A DNA stretch of 64,000 nt from an uncultured Oscillospiraceae bacterium (GCA_947169975.1 CAMVRT010000001.1:1-64000), one strand, 5' to 3'. Shown: positions 50,763 through 59,611, counted from the first letter of the stretch. Notes: generated from the letters alone by a model not told the origin. Translations and numbers: made by a program.

Positions 50763-51059
50763 TTACACCATACCCTCGAAGAACTCGATGGTCTTGGAAT
50801 CTTCGGCCAGCTGGACGTAGGCTTTCTTCCAGCTCTTGCGGTGGCCGGGACGGCCGGCGCCCAGGCGCTTGGCCTTGCCGTCATAGTTGATGGTGTTGAC
50901 CTTGGCGACCTTCACACCGAAGATCTCCTCAACAGCCTTCTTGATCTCGACCTTGCCGGCGTTGGGAGCCACTTCGAAGACGTACTTCTTCTCGCCGGTG
51001 GCTTCCATGGAACGCTCGGTGATAATGGGCCGGATGATGATGTCGTAAACGTTAGCCAT
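50763..51059 (-). CDS. rplW: 50S ribosomal protein L23
   Basis: 98 residues at the tunnel exit, where trigger factor and SRP dock. MANVYDIIIRPIITERSMEATGEKKYVFEVAPNAGKVEIKKAVEEIFGVKV is typical. Its ATG shares one base with the rplD stop codon. Confidence 0.99.
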   Translation of the reverse strand: MANVYDIIIRPIITERSMEATGEKKYVFEVAPNAGKVEIKKAVEEIFGVKVAKVNTINYDGKAKRLGAGRPGHRKSWKKAYVQLAEDSKTIEFFEGMV

Positions 51060-51682
51060 TACGCGAACACCTCCTCGATTACTGCGAGGGCTTCCTTATC
51101 CAGCACCAGGTACTTGGCCTTGAGAATGTCATAGACATTGATCAGGTTGGCCATAGCGACCTCAACGCCGGGGATATTGCGTGCGCTCTTGATGACGATC
51201 TCGTCCTTGGCGGGGGTGACCACCATGGACTTGCCGTCGGCCTTGATGGCGTTCAGGAAAGCGCGGAAGTCCTTGGTCTTGATGCTGTCGAGCTTGATGG
51301 AGTCGACAACGATGATCTCGTTCGCGGCCGCCTTGGCGGACAGAACGGACTTGAGAGCCAGTCTCTTGACCTTCTTGTTCAGAACGTAAGAGTAGCTGCG
51401 GGGCTTGGGGGCGAACACGATGCCGCCGTGGGTCCACTGGGGAGCACGGGTGCTGCCCTGGCGGGCGTGACCGGTGCCCTTCTGGCGCCAGGGCTTCTTG
51501 CCGCCGCCAGAAACCTCGCCGCGGGTCAGAGCGCTCTGGGTGCCCTGACGGCAGTTGGCCAGGTGGTTCTTGACCACTTCATGCACAACGCTCTCGTTCG
51601 GCTGAATGCCGAAGATACCGTCGCTCAGTTCCACAGTACCGACGATCTCGCCGGTCATGTTCAAAACATTGATGGTAGACAT
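51059..51682 (-). CDS. rplD: 50S ribosomal protein L4
   Basis: 207 residues. The track begins 4 codons early at a GTG inside the ribosome site; ATG 51682 gives MSTINVLNMTGEIVG. The tunnel loop holds TRGEVSGGGKKPWRQKGTGHARQGSTRAPQWTHGG with the usual GTGxARxG. L4 represses its own operon in some bacteria. Confidence 0.98.
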   Translation of the reverse strand: MSTINVLNMTGEIVGTVELSDGIFGIQPNESVVHEVVKNHLANCRQGTQSALTRGEVSGGGKKPWRQKGTGHARQGSTRAPQWTHGGIVFAPKPRSYSYVLNKKVKRLALKSVLSAKAAANEIIVVDSIKLDSIKTKDFRAFLNAIKADGKSMVVTPAKDEIVIKSARNIPGVEVAMANLINVYDILKAKYLVLDKEALAVIEEVFA

Positions 51683-51702
51683 TTCCGTAAGCACTCCTTT
51701 CC

Positions 51703-52422
51703 TTACTTAGTACGGGCGGAAGCCTTCTGGGGATTACGGCCGGAAGCCTTCTGCGGGTTGTTGCTGATGCCGGACTCGACATTCTTGACGCGGTGGACCT
51801 TGACGGTGGTCTTCAGGGTGACCAGGCCGCCCTTGGGGCCGGGGATCGCGCCGCGAACGGCGATCAGGTTCAGCTCGGGATCGACCCGCACGATGTCCAG
51901 GTTCTGGACGGTGACGGTGTCAACACCCATCTGGCCGGCACCGATCTTACCCTTGAAGATGCGGGAGGGATCGGTGGTGGAGCCCATGGAACCAGCGTGA
52001 CGATGGACGGGGCCGCCGCCGTGGCTGGTGGGAGTGCGCTGGGCGCCCCAGCGCTTGATGACGCCCTGGTAGCCGTGGCCCTTGCTGGTGCCGGTCACGT
52101 CCACGAAGTCGCCTTCTTTAAAGGTGTCAGCCTTGATGATGTCGCCGACGTTCAGCTCGGCGGCGTTCTCCAGGTTGAACTCGCGCAGGTACTTCTTGGG
52201 GGCCACGCCAGCCTTGTTCAGGTGGCCCATCTCGGGCTTGGTCAGCTTCCGCTCGGGAACATCCTCAAAGCCCAGCTGGACAGCCTCGTAGCCTTCCTTC
52301 TCGGAAGTCTTCTTCTGCACGACGACGCAGGGACCCGCCTCGATAACGGTGACGGGGATCACCTTGCCGTTTTCGTCGAAGATCTGAGACATGCCAACTT
52401 TCTTGCCGATGATTGCTTTCAT
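51703..52422 (-). CDS. rplC: 50S ribosomal protein L3 with short repeated tail
   Basis: 239 residues, somewhat longer than the usual 205-215. MKAIIGKKVGMSQIFDENGKVIPVTVIEAGPC and the HGGGPVHRHAGSMGSTTDPSRIFKGKIGAGQMG loop are typical. The end carries two copies of NPQKAS(G/A)R from a 24-bp tandem repeat, before the final TK. It begins after a 195-bp structured gap. Confidence 0.98.
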   Translation of the reverse strand: MKAIIGKKVGMSQIFDENGKVIPVTVIEAGPCVVVQKKTSEKEGYEAVQLGFEDVPERKLTKPEMGHLNKAGVAPKKYLREFNLENAAELNVGDIIKADTFKEGDFVDVTGTSKGHGYQGVIKRWGAQRTPTSHGGGPVHRHAGSMGSTTDPSRIFKGKIGAGQMGVDTVTVQNLDIVRVDPELNLIAVRGAIPGPKGGLVTLKTTVKVHRVKNVESGISNNPQKASGRNPQKASARTK

Positions 52423-52617
52423 GTATGATCCTCCTTAAAGGTTATTGGTCGGCATAGATTCAATCCGCATTGGGGTCGGACCGCTTGCTCTGCCGACGTA
52501 ACCCGTCCGCCTCACGCAAGTCAGCGGACAATGGGCAGCAAGCAATTGAATGATGTGTGCCGCTTGCGTCAGGCGGCTGGGACTCGGCTTGAGATCGCTG
52601 TATTTGAATAAGGTAGG
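52423..52617 (-). promoter_or_regulatory. Structured gap between rpsJ and rplC
   Basis: In a cluster where most gaps are under 25 bp, these 195 bases stand out. A 14-bp long-range stem with one mismatch pairs 52507-52520 with 52563-52576. A competing short hairpin (GTCCGC 52505-52510 with GCGGAC 52524-52529) uses part of the same arm, and GTCGGCA/TGCCGAC form a further stem upstream. Mutually exclusive stems suggest a regulatory switch, possibly bound by a ribosomal protein such as L4 or L3. Confidence 0.5.
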
Positions 52618-52926
52618 TTACAGCTTAATCTCGATCTCCACACCGGCGGGCAGGTCCAGAGCCATCAGGGCCTCGACGGTCTTGGGAGTGGACTTGGTGA
52701 TGTCGATCAGGCGCTTGTGAGTGCGGCGCTCGAACTGCTCACGGCTGTCCTTGTACTTGTGAGTCGCACGCAGGATGGTGACGATCTCCTTCTTGGTGGG
52801 CAGAGGGATGGGGCCGGACACGGAAGCGCCGGTGCGCTTGGCGGTCTCAACGATCTTCTCTGCGCTCTGGTCGATGACCTGGTGGTCATAGGCCTTCAGA
52901 CGAATGCGAATCATTTCCTTTGCCAT
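52618..52926 (-). CDS. rpsJ: 30S ribosomal protein S10
   Basis: First gene of the cluster. The track adds six codons; ATG 52926 follows GGAGGAG and gives the standard 102 residues: [47 protein letters not shown]10 also acts in transcription antitermination as NusE. Confidence 0.98.
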   Translation of the reverse strand: MAKEMIRIRLKAYDHQVIDQSAEKIVETAKRTGASVSGPIPLPTKKEIVTILRATHKYKDSREQFERRTHKRLIDITKSTPKTVEALMALDLPAGVEIEIKL

Positions 52927-53222
52927 TTTGGTTTGCTCCTCCATTGTTTCGTACGGTTTTTTCTTTGACCTACTGCCGTACGGCGAGAGTTTTTCTTATC
53001 CGCCGTTCCGTGCGTATCATTCCGGCTCATAAGAAACACCGGCACAATCCGGCCGGTGTCCTTCTGGCACGGCGATCTACGCCGGCGCACAGAATCCTCT
53101 CAGCCGCCCGATTATCGGACATACTCCCCGGAAGTTACCTCCTCTCGGAGCAATCTCCCGGTTCATCGCATTTGTAAACGCCTCCGGGTGTTCTACGACT
53201 CCCTTCGCGCGCGTACTTACAC
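52927..53222 (-). promoter_or_regulatory. Long 5' leader of the S10 cluster
   Basis: About 290 nt separate the promoter from rpsJ without any gene. Several hairpins are visible, including ACACCGGC with GCCGGTGT (53036-53060) and the palindrome GCCGTACGGC near 52975. Leaders of this length before rpsJ regulate the operon in other bacteria; the binding partner here is not identified. Confidence 0.55.
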
Positions 53223-53251
53223 ATAATAAAGGAAATTCCCCTTGTTGTCAA
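53223..53251 (-). promoter_or_regulatory. S10 cluster promoter
   Basis: The minus strand reads TTGACA, 17 bp, TATTAT. The -35 is perfect and the -10 has five of six bases. The -35 and much of the spacer lie inside the proS terminator hairpin. Confidence 0.85.
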
Positions 53252-53260
53252 GGGGAATTT
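53233..53260 (-). terminator. proS terminator hairpin overlapping the S10 promoter
   Basis: A perfect 12-bp inverted repeat, AAATTCCCCTTG/CAAGGGGAATTT with a 4-base loop, lies 91 bp past the proS stop and is followed by TTTCCTTTATT. It looks like a terminator and also contains the -35 box of the next promoter. Confidence 0.7.
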
Positions 53261-53351
53261 CTCTTATTTTTCTAAATTTTTTCAGAAAATTTTGTGTGGT
53301 TGCACAAATTTGGCCTTGCAACAAAAGCATCGCAGATTTTGGGTGAAGCTC

Positions 53352-54791
53352 TTAGTAAGCTACTCCCCAGTAGATGTCCGTGGTGCACTCCTTGCCGCAC
53401 ACGGGGCACTTGCCCACGGTGCCGGACTGCACCAGCGGCATGCAGCGGCTGGACACGCCGGCCTTCTCCTTCATGGCCAGCTCGCACTCCAGGGAGCCGC
53501 ACCACTTGGTGCGGGCGAAGCCGCCCTTGCCCTCGGCCATGGCCTTGACCTCTTCCCAGGAGGTCATGTCGAAGCAGTTCTCCTCCAGGTTTTTGGCAGC
53601 CATGTCGTACAGGTTGTCGTGGACCTTCTGCAGCAGCTCCGCCACAGCGGTCTCCAGCTGGGCCAGGGGCACAAAGGTCTTTTCGCCGGTATCGCGGCGG
53701 GCGATGCAGCACTGCTCCTTCTCCATATCCTTGGGTCCGATCTCCACACGCAGGGGCACGCCCTTCATCTCATACTGGGCGAACTTCCAGCCGGCGGACT
53801 GATCGCTGTCGTCCATGCTGACGCGCAGGCCGGCGGCGGTGAGCCGATCCTTCAGGGCGGCGGCGGCGTCCAGAACGCCGGGCTTGTGCTGGGCGATGGG
53901 GATCACCACCACCTGAATGGGAGCCACAGCGGGGGGCAGCACCAAACCGTTGTTGTCGGAGTGGGTCATGATGAGGCCGCCGATGAGGCGGGTGGAAGCG
54001 CCCCAGGAGGTCTGGAACGGATACTGCAGGGTGTTGTCCCGGCCGGTGAAGGTCACGTCATAGGCACGGGAGAACTTGTCGCCGAAGTAGTGGCTGGTGC
54101 CGGACTGGAGGGCCTTGTGGTCCTTCATCATGCACTCGATGGTGTAGGTGGCCTCGGCGCCGGCGAACTTCTCCTTGTCGGTCTTGCGGCCCTTCACCAC
54201 CGGCATGGCCAGCGCGTCGCGGCAGAAGTCGGCGTAGGTGTTGAGCTGCTGCTCCGTCTCGGCAATGGCCTCCTCGGCAGTCTCGTGGATGGTGTGACCC
54301 TCCTGCCACCAGAACTCGCGGCTGCGCAGGAAGGGACGGGTGGTCTTCTCCCAACGGATGACGGAGCACCACTGGTTATACAGCATGGGCAGCTGACGCC
54401 AGGTGTGGAGCACCTGGGAGAAGTGATCGCAGAACATGGTCTCGGAGGTGGGGCGGAAGGCCAGACGCTCCTCCAGCTTCTCACTGCCGCCGTGGGTGAC
54501 CCAGGCCACCTCGGGGGCGAAGCCCTGGACCAGCTCGCCCTCCTTCTTCAGCAGGCTCTCGGGGATCAGCACGGGCATGGCCACGTTCTGGTGACCGGTG
54601 GCCTTAAACATGCCGTCCATGATGCGCTGGATGTTCTCCCAGATGGCGTAGCCATAGGGTCGCAGGATCATAAAGCCCTTCACGCTGGAATAGTCCACCA
54701 GCTCCGCCTTCAGGCAGATATCCGTGTACCACTTGGCGAAATCCTCCTCCATGGGAGTGATGGCGTCCACTTTTCTCTGATCTTTGGCCAT
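53352..54791 (-). CDS. proS: Prolyl-tRNA synthetase (short, eukaryote/archaeon-like form)
   Basis: Charges tRNA-Pro. 479 residues with a class II core: RPTSETMFCDHFSQVLHTWRQLPMLYNQW (motif 2 region with the conserved RPTSE), RSREFWWQEGHTIHETAEEA, and GLVLPPAVAPIQVVVIP at the anticodon-binding domain. The end carries CGSLECELAMKEKAGVSSRCM and CPVCGKECT cysteines, a zinc-like C-terminal domain. No editing insertion, as in this short form. ATG 54791 is 9 bp after GAGG and is preferred to the one at 54800. Confidence 0.95.
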   Translation of the reverse strand: MAKDQRKVDAITPMEEDFAKWYTDICLKAELVDYSSVKGFMILRPYGYAIWENIQRIMDGMFKATGHQNVAMPVLIPESLLKKEGELVQGFAPEVAWVTHGGSEKLEERLAFRPTSETMFCDHFSQVLHTWRQLPMLYNQWCSVIRWEKTTRPFLRSREFWWQEGHTIHETAEEAIAETEQQLNTYADFCRDALAMPVVKGRKTDKEKFAGAEATYTIECMMKDHKALQSGTSHYFGDKFSRAYDVTFTGRDNTLQYPFQTSWGASTRLIGGLIMTHSDNNGLVLPPAVAPIQVVVIPIAQHKPGVLDAAAALKDRLTAAGLRVSMDDSDQSAGWKFAQYEMKGVPLRVEIGPKDMEKEQCCIARRDTGEKTFVPLAQLETAVAELLQKVHDNLYDMAAKNLEENCFDMTSWEEVKAMAEGKGGFARTKWCGSLECELAMKEKAGVSSRCMPLVQSGTVGKCPVCGKECTTDIYWGVAY

Positions 54792-54875
54792 GATGTTCAT
54801 CCTCTACTTATCAATTATATTATAATGTATACGCGAATAGATAAAACTTGGTTCGTTTTCTGCTGTCTGCAGCAG

Positions 54876-55349
54876 CTATCCCACTCTCTTCAGTGTGATC
54901 GTCTCATACTGTCCGGAAAAAGCGTTATCTTCCGTTACCTCGATGATAACTTCTTTGCTTGTCATCTTACGCAAGCTTCCATACAACAGATTATCGTCGA
55001 CGGATTTGGCAGGTCTCCGGGCAATAATTACAGTCTTCCCTCGCTCAATTAGAATCAGAGCAGGAATTTCCTCTCCGTCCAACGTGACGTATGCCTTGGC
55101 GGCTTCATATGGGCCATACCTGCTGTCATATTCAGGTGAAACATACAGGGTGATTTGCGGCGAATCACTGACCCATGTTGACCCGGGATAATCATACGGC
55201 CCCAATCTGCCTGTCATCAATCCCAGGCGCTCGCCAAGAGGAGTAGTCAAGGCAAGCACAATAAACAGTACCAAAAAAAGTACCAAAACCGCAATTCCGA
55301 TACCGATCCAAATACCGACTCGCTTGCCGGTGTGTTTTTTTGGTTCCAT
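54876..55349 (-). CDS. Hypothetical single-pass membrane protein
   Basis: 157 residues. A short basic N-terminus, one membrane helix (about 12-35, GIWIGIGIAVLVLFLVLFIVLAL), then an outside domain with TWVSDSPQITLYVSPEYDSRYG and a charged C-terminus. No family recognised. AT-richer than the flanking proS and asparaginase genes. It lies 54 bp after the asparaginase stop region on the other side and 84 bp before proS, so cotranscription is uncertain. Confidence 0.65.
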   Translation of the reverse strand: MEPKKHTGKRVGIWIGIGIAVLVLFLVLFIVLALTTPLGERLGLMTGRLGPYDYPGSTWVSDSPQITLYVSPEYDSRYGPYEAAKAYVTLDGEEIPALILIERGKTVIIARRPAKSVDDNLLYGSLRKMTSKEVIIEVTEDNAFSGQYETITLKRVG

Positions 55350-55403
55350 AGCTGCTCATCCTTTTCTGCCGATTGCTTATTTTATCCACCCGGCCGCCGG
55401 TTG

Positions 55404-56399
55404 TCAACCCCCCACGGGGTAGACGATGTCCCGGGCCACCGGACGGTAGAACAGCTTCTCCGCCTCGGTGAAGTCACGGGTCTGGCCCATAAGCCACATG
55501 AGCTTGCAGACCGCCGCCTCGGTGGTCATGTCGTATGCCTCCAGCACCCGGAGGGTGCTCTTGAGGTGGCCGCCCACGTGGTAGACCGTCAGGTCGCTGC
55601 CCTCGTTGGGCACCTGGGTGGTCATGACGATGAGCTTGCCCCGCTCCACGCCGGCGCGGATCACGTCATAGAACCCGTCGTATTCCGGCAGGCCGCCCAC
55701 GCCGAAGCTCTCGATCACCAGACCATCGTACTTGTCCACCATAAATTCCAGCAGCTCCCGGCCGGTGCCGGGGATCAGCTTCAGAAGGCCAACGCCGGTG
55801 TCCAGCTTGTCGTAGAAGGTGGGCTTTTCCCCCACCGGACAGGTCATGTACTGCAAAAGCCGCTCGTCCTGGATCAGCGCCAGATCGGGATGATTGACGC
55901 TGGAGAAAGCGGAAAAGCTCTTGGAATAGGTCTTGCGGGCACGGGTGCCCAGGATCACCTTGCCGTTAAACACGATCTGAACGCCGCCGCCACCGCGACA
56001 GGCGTAGAGGAAGGCGTCGGTGAGATTCCGCTTGGAATCGGTGCCGTCGAACCAGATGGGCTTCTGGGCGCCGGTGAGCACGATGGGCTTGGGGCTGTTT
56101 TGGACAAGGTAGCTCAGGGCGGCGGCGGTATAGGCCATGGTGTCGGTGCCGTGGCTGATGACAAAGCCGTCGTACCGATCGTAATTCTCCCGGATGGTGC
56201 GGGATATGCCCAGCCAGTGCTCCGGGCGGAGATTGGTGCTGTCCAGGGCGTAGAGCTGGATGCAGTCCACCTGGCACAGCTGGCCGATCCGCGGCACGGC
56301 GGACAGCAGCTGCTCTGTATTCAGCTCCGGCGCCAGTCCCTCCGGCGTCACGTCGGAGGCGATGGTGCCGCCGGTGCCAATCATCAGAATCTTTTTCAT
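55404..56399 (-). CDS. L-asparaginase, type I
   Basis: Splits asparagine to aspartate and ammonia. 331 residues, no signal peptide, so cytoplasmic. GTGGTIAS holds the first nucleophilic Thr, and SHGTDTMAYTAAAL and TGAQKPIWFDGTDSKRNL hold the second Thr and the Lys. Starts 9 bp after the SbcD-like gene stop, in one operon with it and ymdB. Confidence 0.94.
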   Translation of the reverse strand: MKKILMIGTGGTIASDVTPEGLAPELNTEQLLSAVPRIGQLCQVDCIQLYALDSTNLRPEHWLGISRTIRENYDRYDGFVISHGTDTMAYTAAALSYLVQNSPKPIVLTGAQKPIWFDGTDSKRNLTDAFLYACRGGGGVQIVFNGKVILGTRARKTYSKSFSAFSSVNHPDLALIQDERLLQYMTCPVGEKPTFYDKLDTGVGLLKLIPGTGRELLEFMVDKYDGLVIESFGVGGLPEYDGFYDVIRAGVERGKLIVMTTQVPNEGSDLTVYHVGGHLKSTLRVLEAYDMTTEAAVCKLMWLMGQTRDFTEAEKLFYRPVARDIVYPVGG

Positions 56400-56408
56400 A
56401 GGCCCTCC

Positions 56409-57500
56409 TTACATCTCCCGGTTGTCCATGGCGGCCAATCCGAAGCGCACCGCCTGTTCGATCTTTTTCCGCGCCGCCTCATCGGCGGCAGCGTCATATT
56501 TCTTCCGCAGCTCCTGCAGGAACAGGCCCCGCAGGGAGTCCTCCCCGCACTTGGCCCACAGATCCTGCTTCATGCGGGTCTGATCCCGCAGCTCCAGCGC
56601 GTAAAATCTGTCCGCCAGCTCCTGCTGCAGCCAGTCAAGGCGCACCGGCGTCTCCGTCTCCCCGGTGAGGATGATGCGGTAAATGTCCTTTTCCGTGTCC
56701 CGGGGCAGTGCGCCGGAGATGGCTGCCAACGGCTGGCTGTCCGTCACATCTACGTTCAAAATCTCATAGCGCCGCGTTCCCATGGGCACGAACCGCAGGT
56801 CGGCCCTGCCCGGTGACACCGTGCCGCACAGCACGCCCTTCTCCCCCAGCTCGTCAAAGCCTCGTCCCTCCATGCAGCCGCAGTAGGCCCAGGCGGTTTT
56901 CCCCAGCCTATGTACGCCGGAGAAGGTGTGCTGATGGCCCAGCGCGGCGTAGTCCACACCGGTGGCGGCCAGCTGCTCCTCCGTCAGCGGGCGGTAGCGG
57001 CTGTCCCGCACGCCTACGTCGCCGTGGAGCACCAGCAGATGCGTCCACCCGTCGTCCGGAGCGGCAAAGCCGCGGAGCACACTGCCGTCGTTTACGGAGG
57101 GGGCGGTAAAGCCTGCGCCCCAGACGCTGCACTGCAGATCCGACAGATCCACCCGCTCCAGCTTGTCCGCCCGAAACACATGGACGTTCTCCGGCCACAG
57201 AATGCGGTCATAGGCGCTGCCGGGGGCGCAGAAGTCGTGGTTGCCGGGAGCGATGAATACCTTGCCTTCAAACCGGCTCAGGGCAAGCGCCAGATCCTCG
57301 CCGGTCTGGCTGAAAAACTCGTCGGAGTCAAAGAGATCACCGGCAAGCAGCATCACTTGTGCGCCCTGTTCGTTGGCGTACTCCACCATCCGGCGCACCA
57401 GCTCCCGGCTCTCCTGCCGTCGTGCTCTCGCCTGCTCCTCCCCCAGCGCACCGTAGGCGCTGTCCAGATGGAAGTCCGCCCCGTGCAGGATCCTGACCAT
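56409..57500 (-). CDS. SbcD/YhaO-like DNA repair exonuclease subunit
   Basis: A calcineurin-type metallophosphoesterase of 363 residues. The metal motifs appear in order: ILHGADFHLDS, LLAGDLFDS, APGNHDF, LVLHGDVG and ALGHQHTFS. The C-terminal third is a separate domain of about 100 residues. ATG 57500 after GGGAGG is preferred to the track start at 57518. The SbcC-like ATPase that usually partners it is not adjacent; asparaginase follows instead. Confidence 0.88.
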   Translation of the reverse strand: MVRILHGADFHLDSAYGALGEEQARARRQESRELVRRMVEYANEQGAQVMLLAGDLFDSDEFFSQTGEDLALALSRFEGKVFIAPGNHDFCAPGSAYDRILWPENVHVFRADKLERVDLSDLQCSVWGAGFTAPSVNDGSVLRGFAAPDDGWTHLLVLHGDVGVRDSRYRPLTEEQLAATGVDYAALGHQHTFSGVHRLGKTAWAYCGCMEGRGFDELGEKGVLCGTVSPGRADLRFVPMGTRRYEILNVDVTDSQPLAAISGALPRDTEKDIYRIILTGETETPVRLDWLQQELADRFYALELRDQTRMKQDLWAKCGEDSLRGLFLQELRKKYDAAADEAARKKIEQAVRFGLAAMDNREM

Positions 57501-57514
57501 GTTGTTTCCTCCCG

Positions 57515-58291
57515 TCATCGAATGTCCACCCGCTCAACTGATACGCATAACCCGGTGGCGTCGTCCAGCGTAAAAATACAGCCCTGTGCCTTGCAAGGCC
57601 CGTCCGCCGGACGGTAGCGCCCGGGCAGACCGCCCAGAAATGTCTCCACCGACTGCTCCGGCCGGATCCCCAGCACGGATTCGATGGGGCCGGTCATGCC
57701 CAGATCGGTGATGTAGCCCGTCCCCTTGGGGAACACCCGCTCATCGGCGGTGGGCACGTGGGTGTGGGTGCCCCACAGGGCGCTGACGCGGCCGTCCAGA
57801 TAATAGGCAAAGGCCAGCTTCTCACTGGTGGCCTCGGCGTGAAAATCCACCAGCGTAAAGGTGGGCTTCTCCCCGCCTTGCAGCAGCCTGTCCGCCGTGG
57901 TGAAGGGATCGGAGGCCTTCCAGTCCAGGTCGCACCGGCCGATGAGGTTCATGACGCCGATGCGGATCCGCCCGCAGTCGTACACGGCCCAGCCCCGGCC
58001 CGGCGTCCGGGCGGAGAAGTTGGCGGGCCGCAGGATATAGGGGTTTTCCTCCAGATAGTCTCCGATCTGCATCCGTCCCCAGGTGTGGTTGCCCAGGGTG
58101 ATGACGTCGGCCCCGGCGGCGAAGATGTCCTCCGCCTGCTCCGGGGTAAGACCCACGCCGGACACGTTCTCCCCGTTGACCACGGTGAAGGCGATGCCTT
58201 TCAGTTTCTTGAAGGCCGGGAGATGCTTTCGCAGGTGGCGCACGCCGCTCTCGCTGGTCACGTCCCCCAGGGCCAGAATGTGGTACAGCAT
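57515..58291 (-). CDS. ymdB: YmdB-family metallophosphoesterase
   Basis: A cyclic-nucleotide phosphodiesterase family often linked to RNase Y. 258 residues: LGDVTSESG, VVNGENVSGVGL, TLGNHTWG, VDFHAEATSEK and WGTHTHVPTADE provide the metal ligands. In Bacillus the homologue affects biofilm and motility decisions. Here rny lies 1.3 kb upstream with one extra membrane-protein gene between them. Confidence 0.93.
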   Translation of the reverse strand: MLYHILALGDVTSESGVRHLRKHLPAFKKLKGIAFTVVNGENVSGVGLTPEQAEDIFAAGADVITLGNHTWGRMQIGDYLEENPYILRPANFSARTPGRGWAVYDCGRIRIGVMNLIGRCDLDWKASDPFTTADRLLQGGEKPTFTLVDFHAEATSEKLAFAYYLDGRVSALWGTHTHVPTADERVFPKGTGYITDLGMTGPIESVLGIRPEQSVETFLGGLPGRYRPADGPCKAQGCIFTLDDATGLCVSVERVDIR

Positions 58292-58318
58292 GGCACAGTC
58301 CTTTCCAAAATCGGCGCG

Positions 58319-59539
58319 TTATTCCTCCGCGCCGTCGTCCTCAATGCGGTAGCCCTCCGCGATCAGCCACATTTTGATCCGCCGAAAGGCTGCCTCCTTC
58401 TCCGCTGGTTTCATCTTGCGGCGGAGTGGGTATTCCTTCATTTTCCGAGGCAGTTCCCATTTGTCATCCATAATCAGCGACAGGAGCTTGTCGTCCTCCT
58501 CATCCGGAAGGAATGCGCAGCAGGCGACCCGTTTACCCATCTTGCAGTAGACGGCGTGTTTTCCCATGCGCACCTGCCCGTCTGACAGTCGCTCCAACAT
58601 CCGTCCGGCCTCCCGCTCGAATTGCTCGTTTCCTTCGCGGGATTCCTTTTTCCAGTCGCGGATATACTCCCAAAAGCTCTGCTCCAGATCCTTCTCCAGC
58701 GGAGACGACGGTCTGGCTGCGGTATTTTCCCTGGGCAATTTGCCTCCAAAAACGGTTTTTCGCGTCAGATCGGCGGCATAGTTTTTTTCCGGGCGCCCCA
58801 TCATCCCTGCCAGATAGTACTCCTTTGTGCAGTCCGTATAGTATTTTCCCGTGCTGCACTCCACCACACAGGGCAAAGCATACCCGGTGCCGGGCAGGGA
58901 CAGTTTATTTCGTGCAAGAGCCTTTACGGTATCATCAACCGAATCGGCAAGAATAATGATGACCAACATTTGGGCAACCGGCGCCCTGCGTTCTGCACCG
59001 ATCTTAAACAGCGGACGTCCATCCGGGATCTTCCTGATTTGAGAGCAGACCCTACGCGTGATTTCTCCGTAGATCTCTCTGTCGAGATGGGGCACGGAGC
59101 AGAGCGCCAATCTCTTTTCAACCACGGAGTAGAAAACCGTGGGGCTCTGACTGTGGCGGTAGCGCAGGCAAACGATCCTCGTATCCGTCCCTGTGATCGC
59201 GGCATCCCGTCCCCAGCGGCGGCAGCGGCGCAGGATGCGACGCTGCACCTCCTGTCGTGATGTTCCGTTTCTGTGGGTGATGTATTCCTCCCGGTCGACT
59301 CGCCACTGCCGAATACCGTTGAACAAAGCATCCGTTACCATGAGGAACATGTAATTGTGCAGCAGATACCAAATGGCGAATACACCGGTTCCGATAAAGA
59401 GTATGCCGCCCACGGTAAAGAGCGGTTTCTGATCCGGTGCGACAATCGCCATCACGATCAGTACGAAGACCCAAAGAATAGCGGGGATCAGCTGCAAAAA
59501 CTGACACAACACAGTATGCTTCAGCTTGGGAAACTTCAC
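58319..59539 (-). CDS. Two-helix membrane protein of unknown function
   Basis: About 406 residues. The N-terminus carries two membrane helices (FLQLIPAILWVFVLIVMAIVA and LFTVGGILFIGTGVFAIWYLL), and the rest is a large basic cytoplasmic domain with many Arg and Lys, including RRILRRCRRWGRD. The track ORF runs back into rny and cannot be right. GTG 59539 follows GGAGGAGG by about 8 bp; ATG 59563 would add eight residues. The lower GC and the position between rny and ymdB suggest a later insertion. No family recognised. Confidence 0.7.
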   Translation of the reverse strand: MKFPKLKHTVLCQFLQLIPAILWVFVLIVMAIVAPDQKPLFTVGGILFIGTGVFAIWYLLHNYMFLMVTDALFNGIRQWRVDREEYITHRNGTSRQEVQRRILRRCRRWGRDAAITGTDTRIVCLRYRHSQSPTVFYSVVEKRLALCSVPHLDREIYGEITRRVCSQIRKIPDGRPLFKIGAERRAPVAQMLVIIILADSVDDTVKALARNKLSLPGTGYALPCVVECSTGKYYTDCTKEYYLAGMMGRPEKNYAADLTRKTVFGGKLPRENTAARPSSPLEKDLEQSFWEYIRDWKKESREGNEQFEREAGRMLERLSDGQVRMGKHAVYCKMGKRVACCAFLPDEEDDKLLSLIMDDKWELPRKMKEYPLRRKMKPAEKEAAFRRIKMWLIAEGYRIEDDGAEE

Positions 59540-59611
59540 GCACCGGCCCTCCTCCCCGATCATTCTCCCCTGTTCCTTACATTTTACTATATCTGTTTCT
59601 TTATCGCAAGC

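Noticed and set aside
54801-54875. Promoter before proS
   Set aside because: A TATAAT lies on the minus strand near 54815-54825, but the -35 candidate (GTTTTA) is too weak to call.
53292-55052. 586-aa plus-strand ORF opposite proS
   Set aside because: Antisense shadow crossing the proS promoter region; no motifs.
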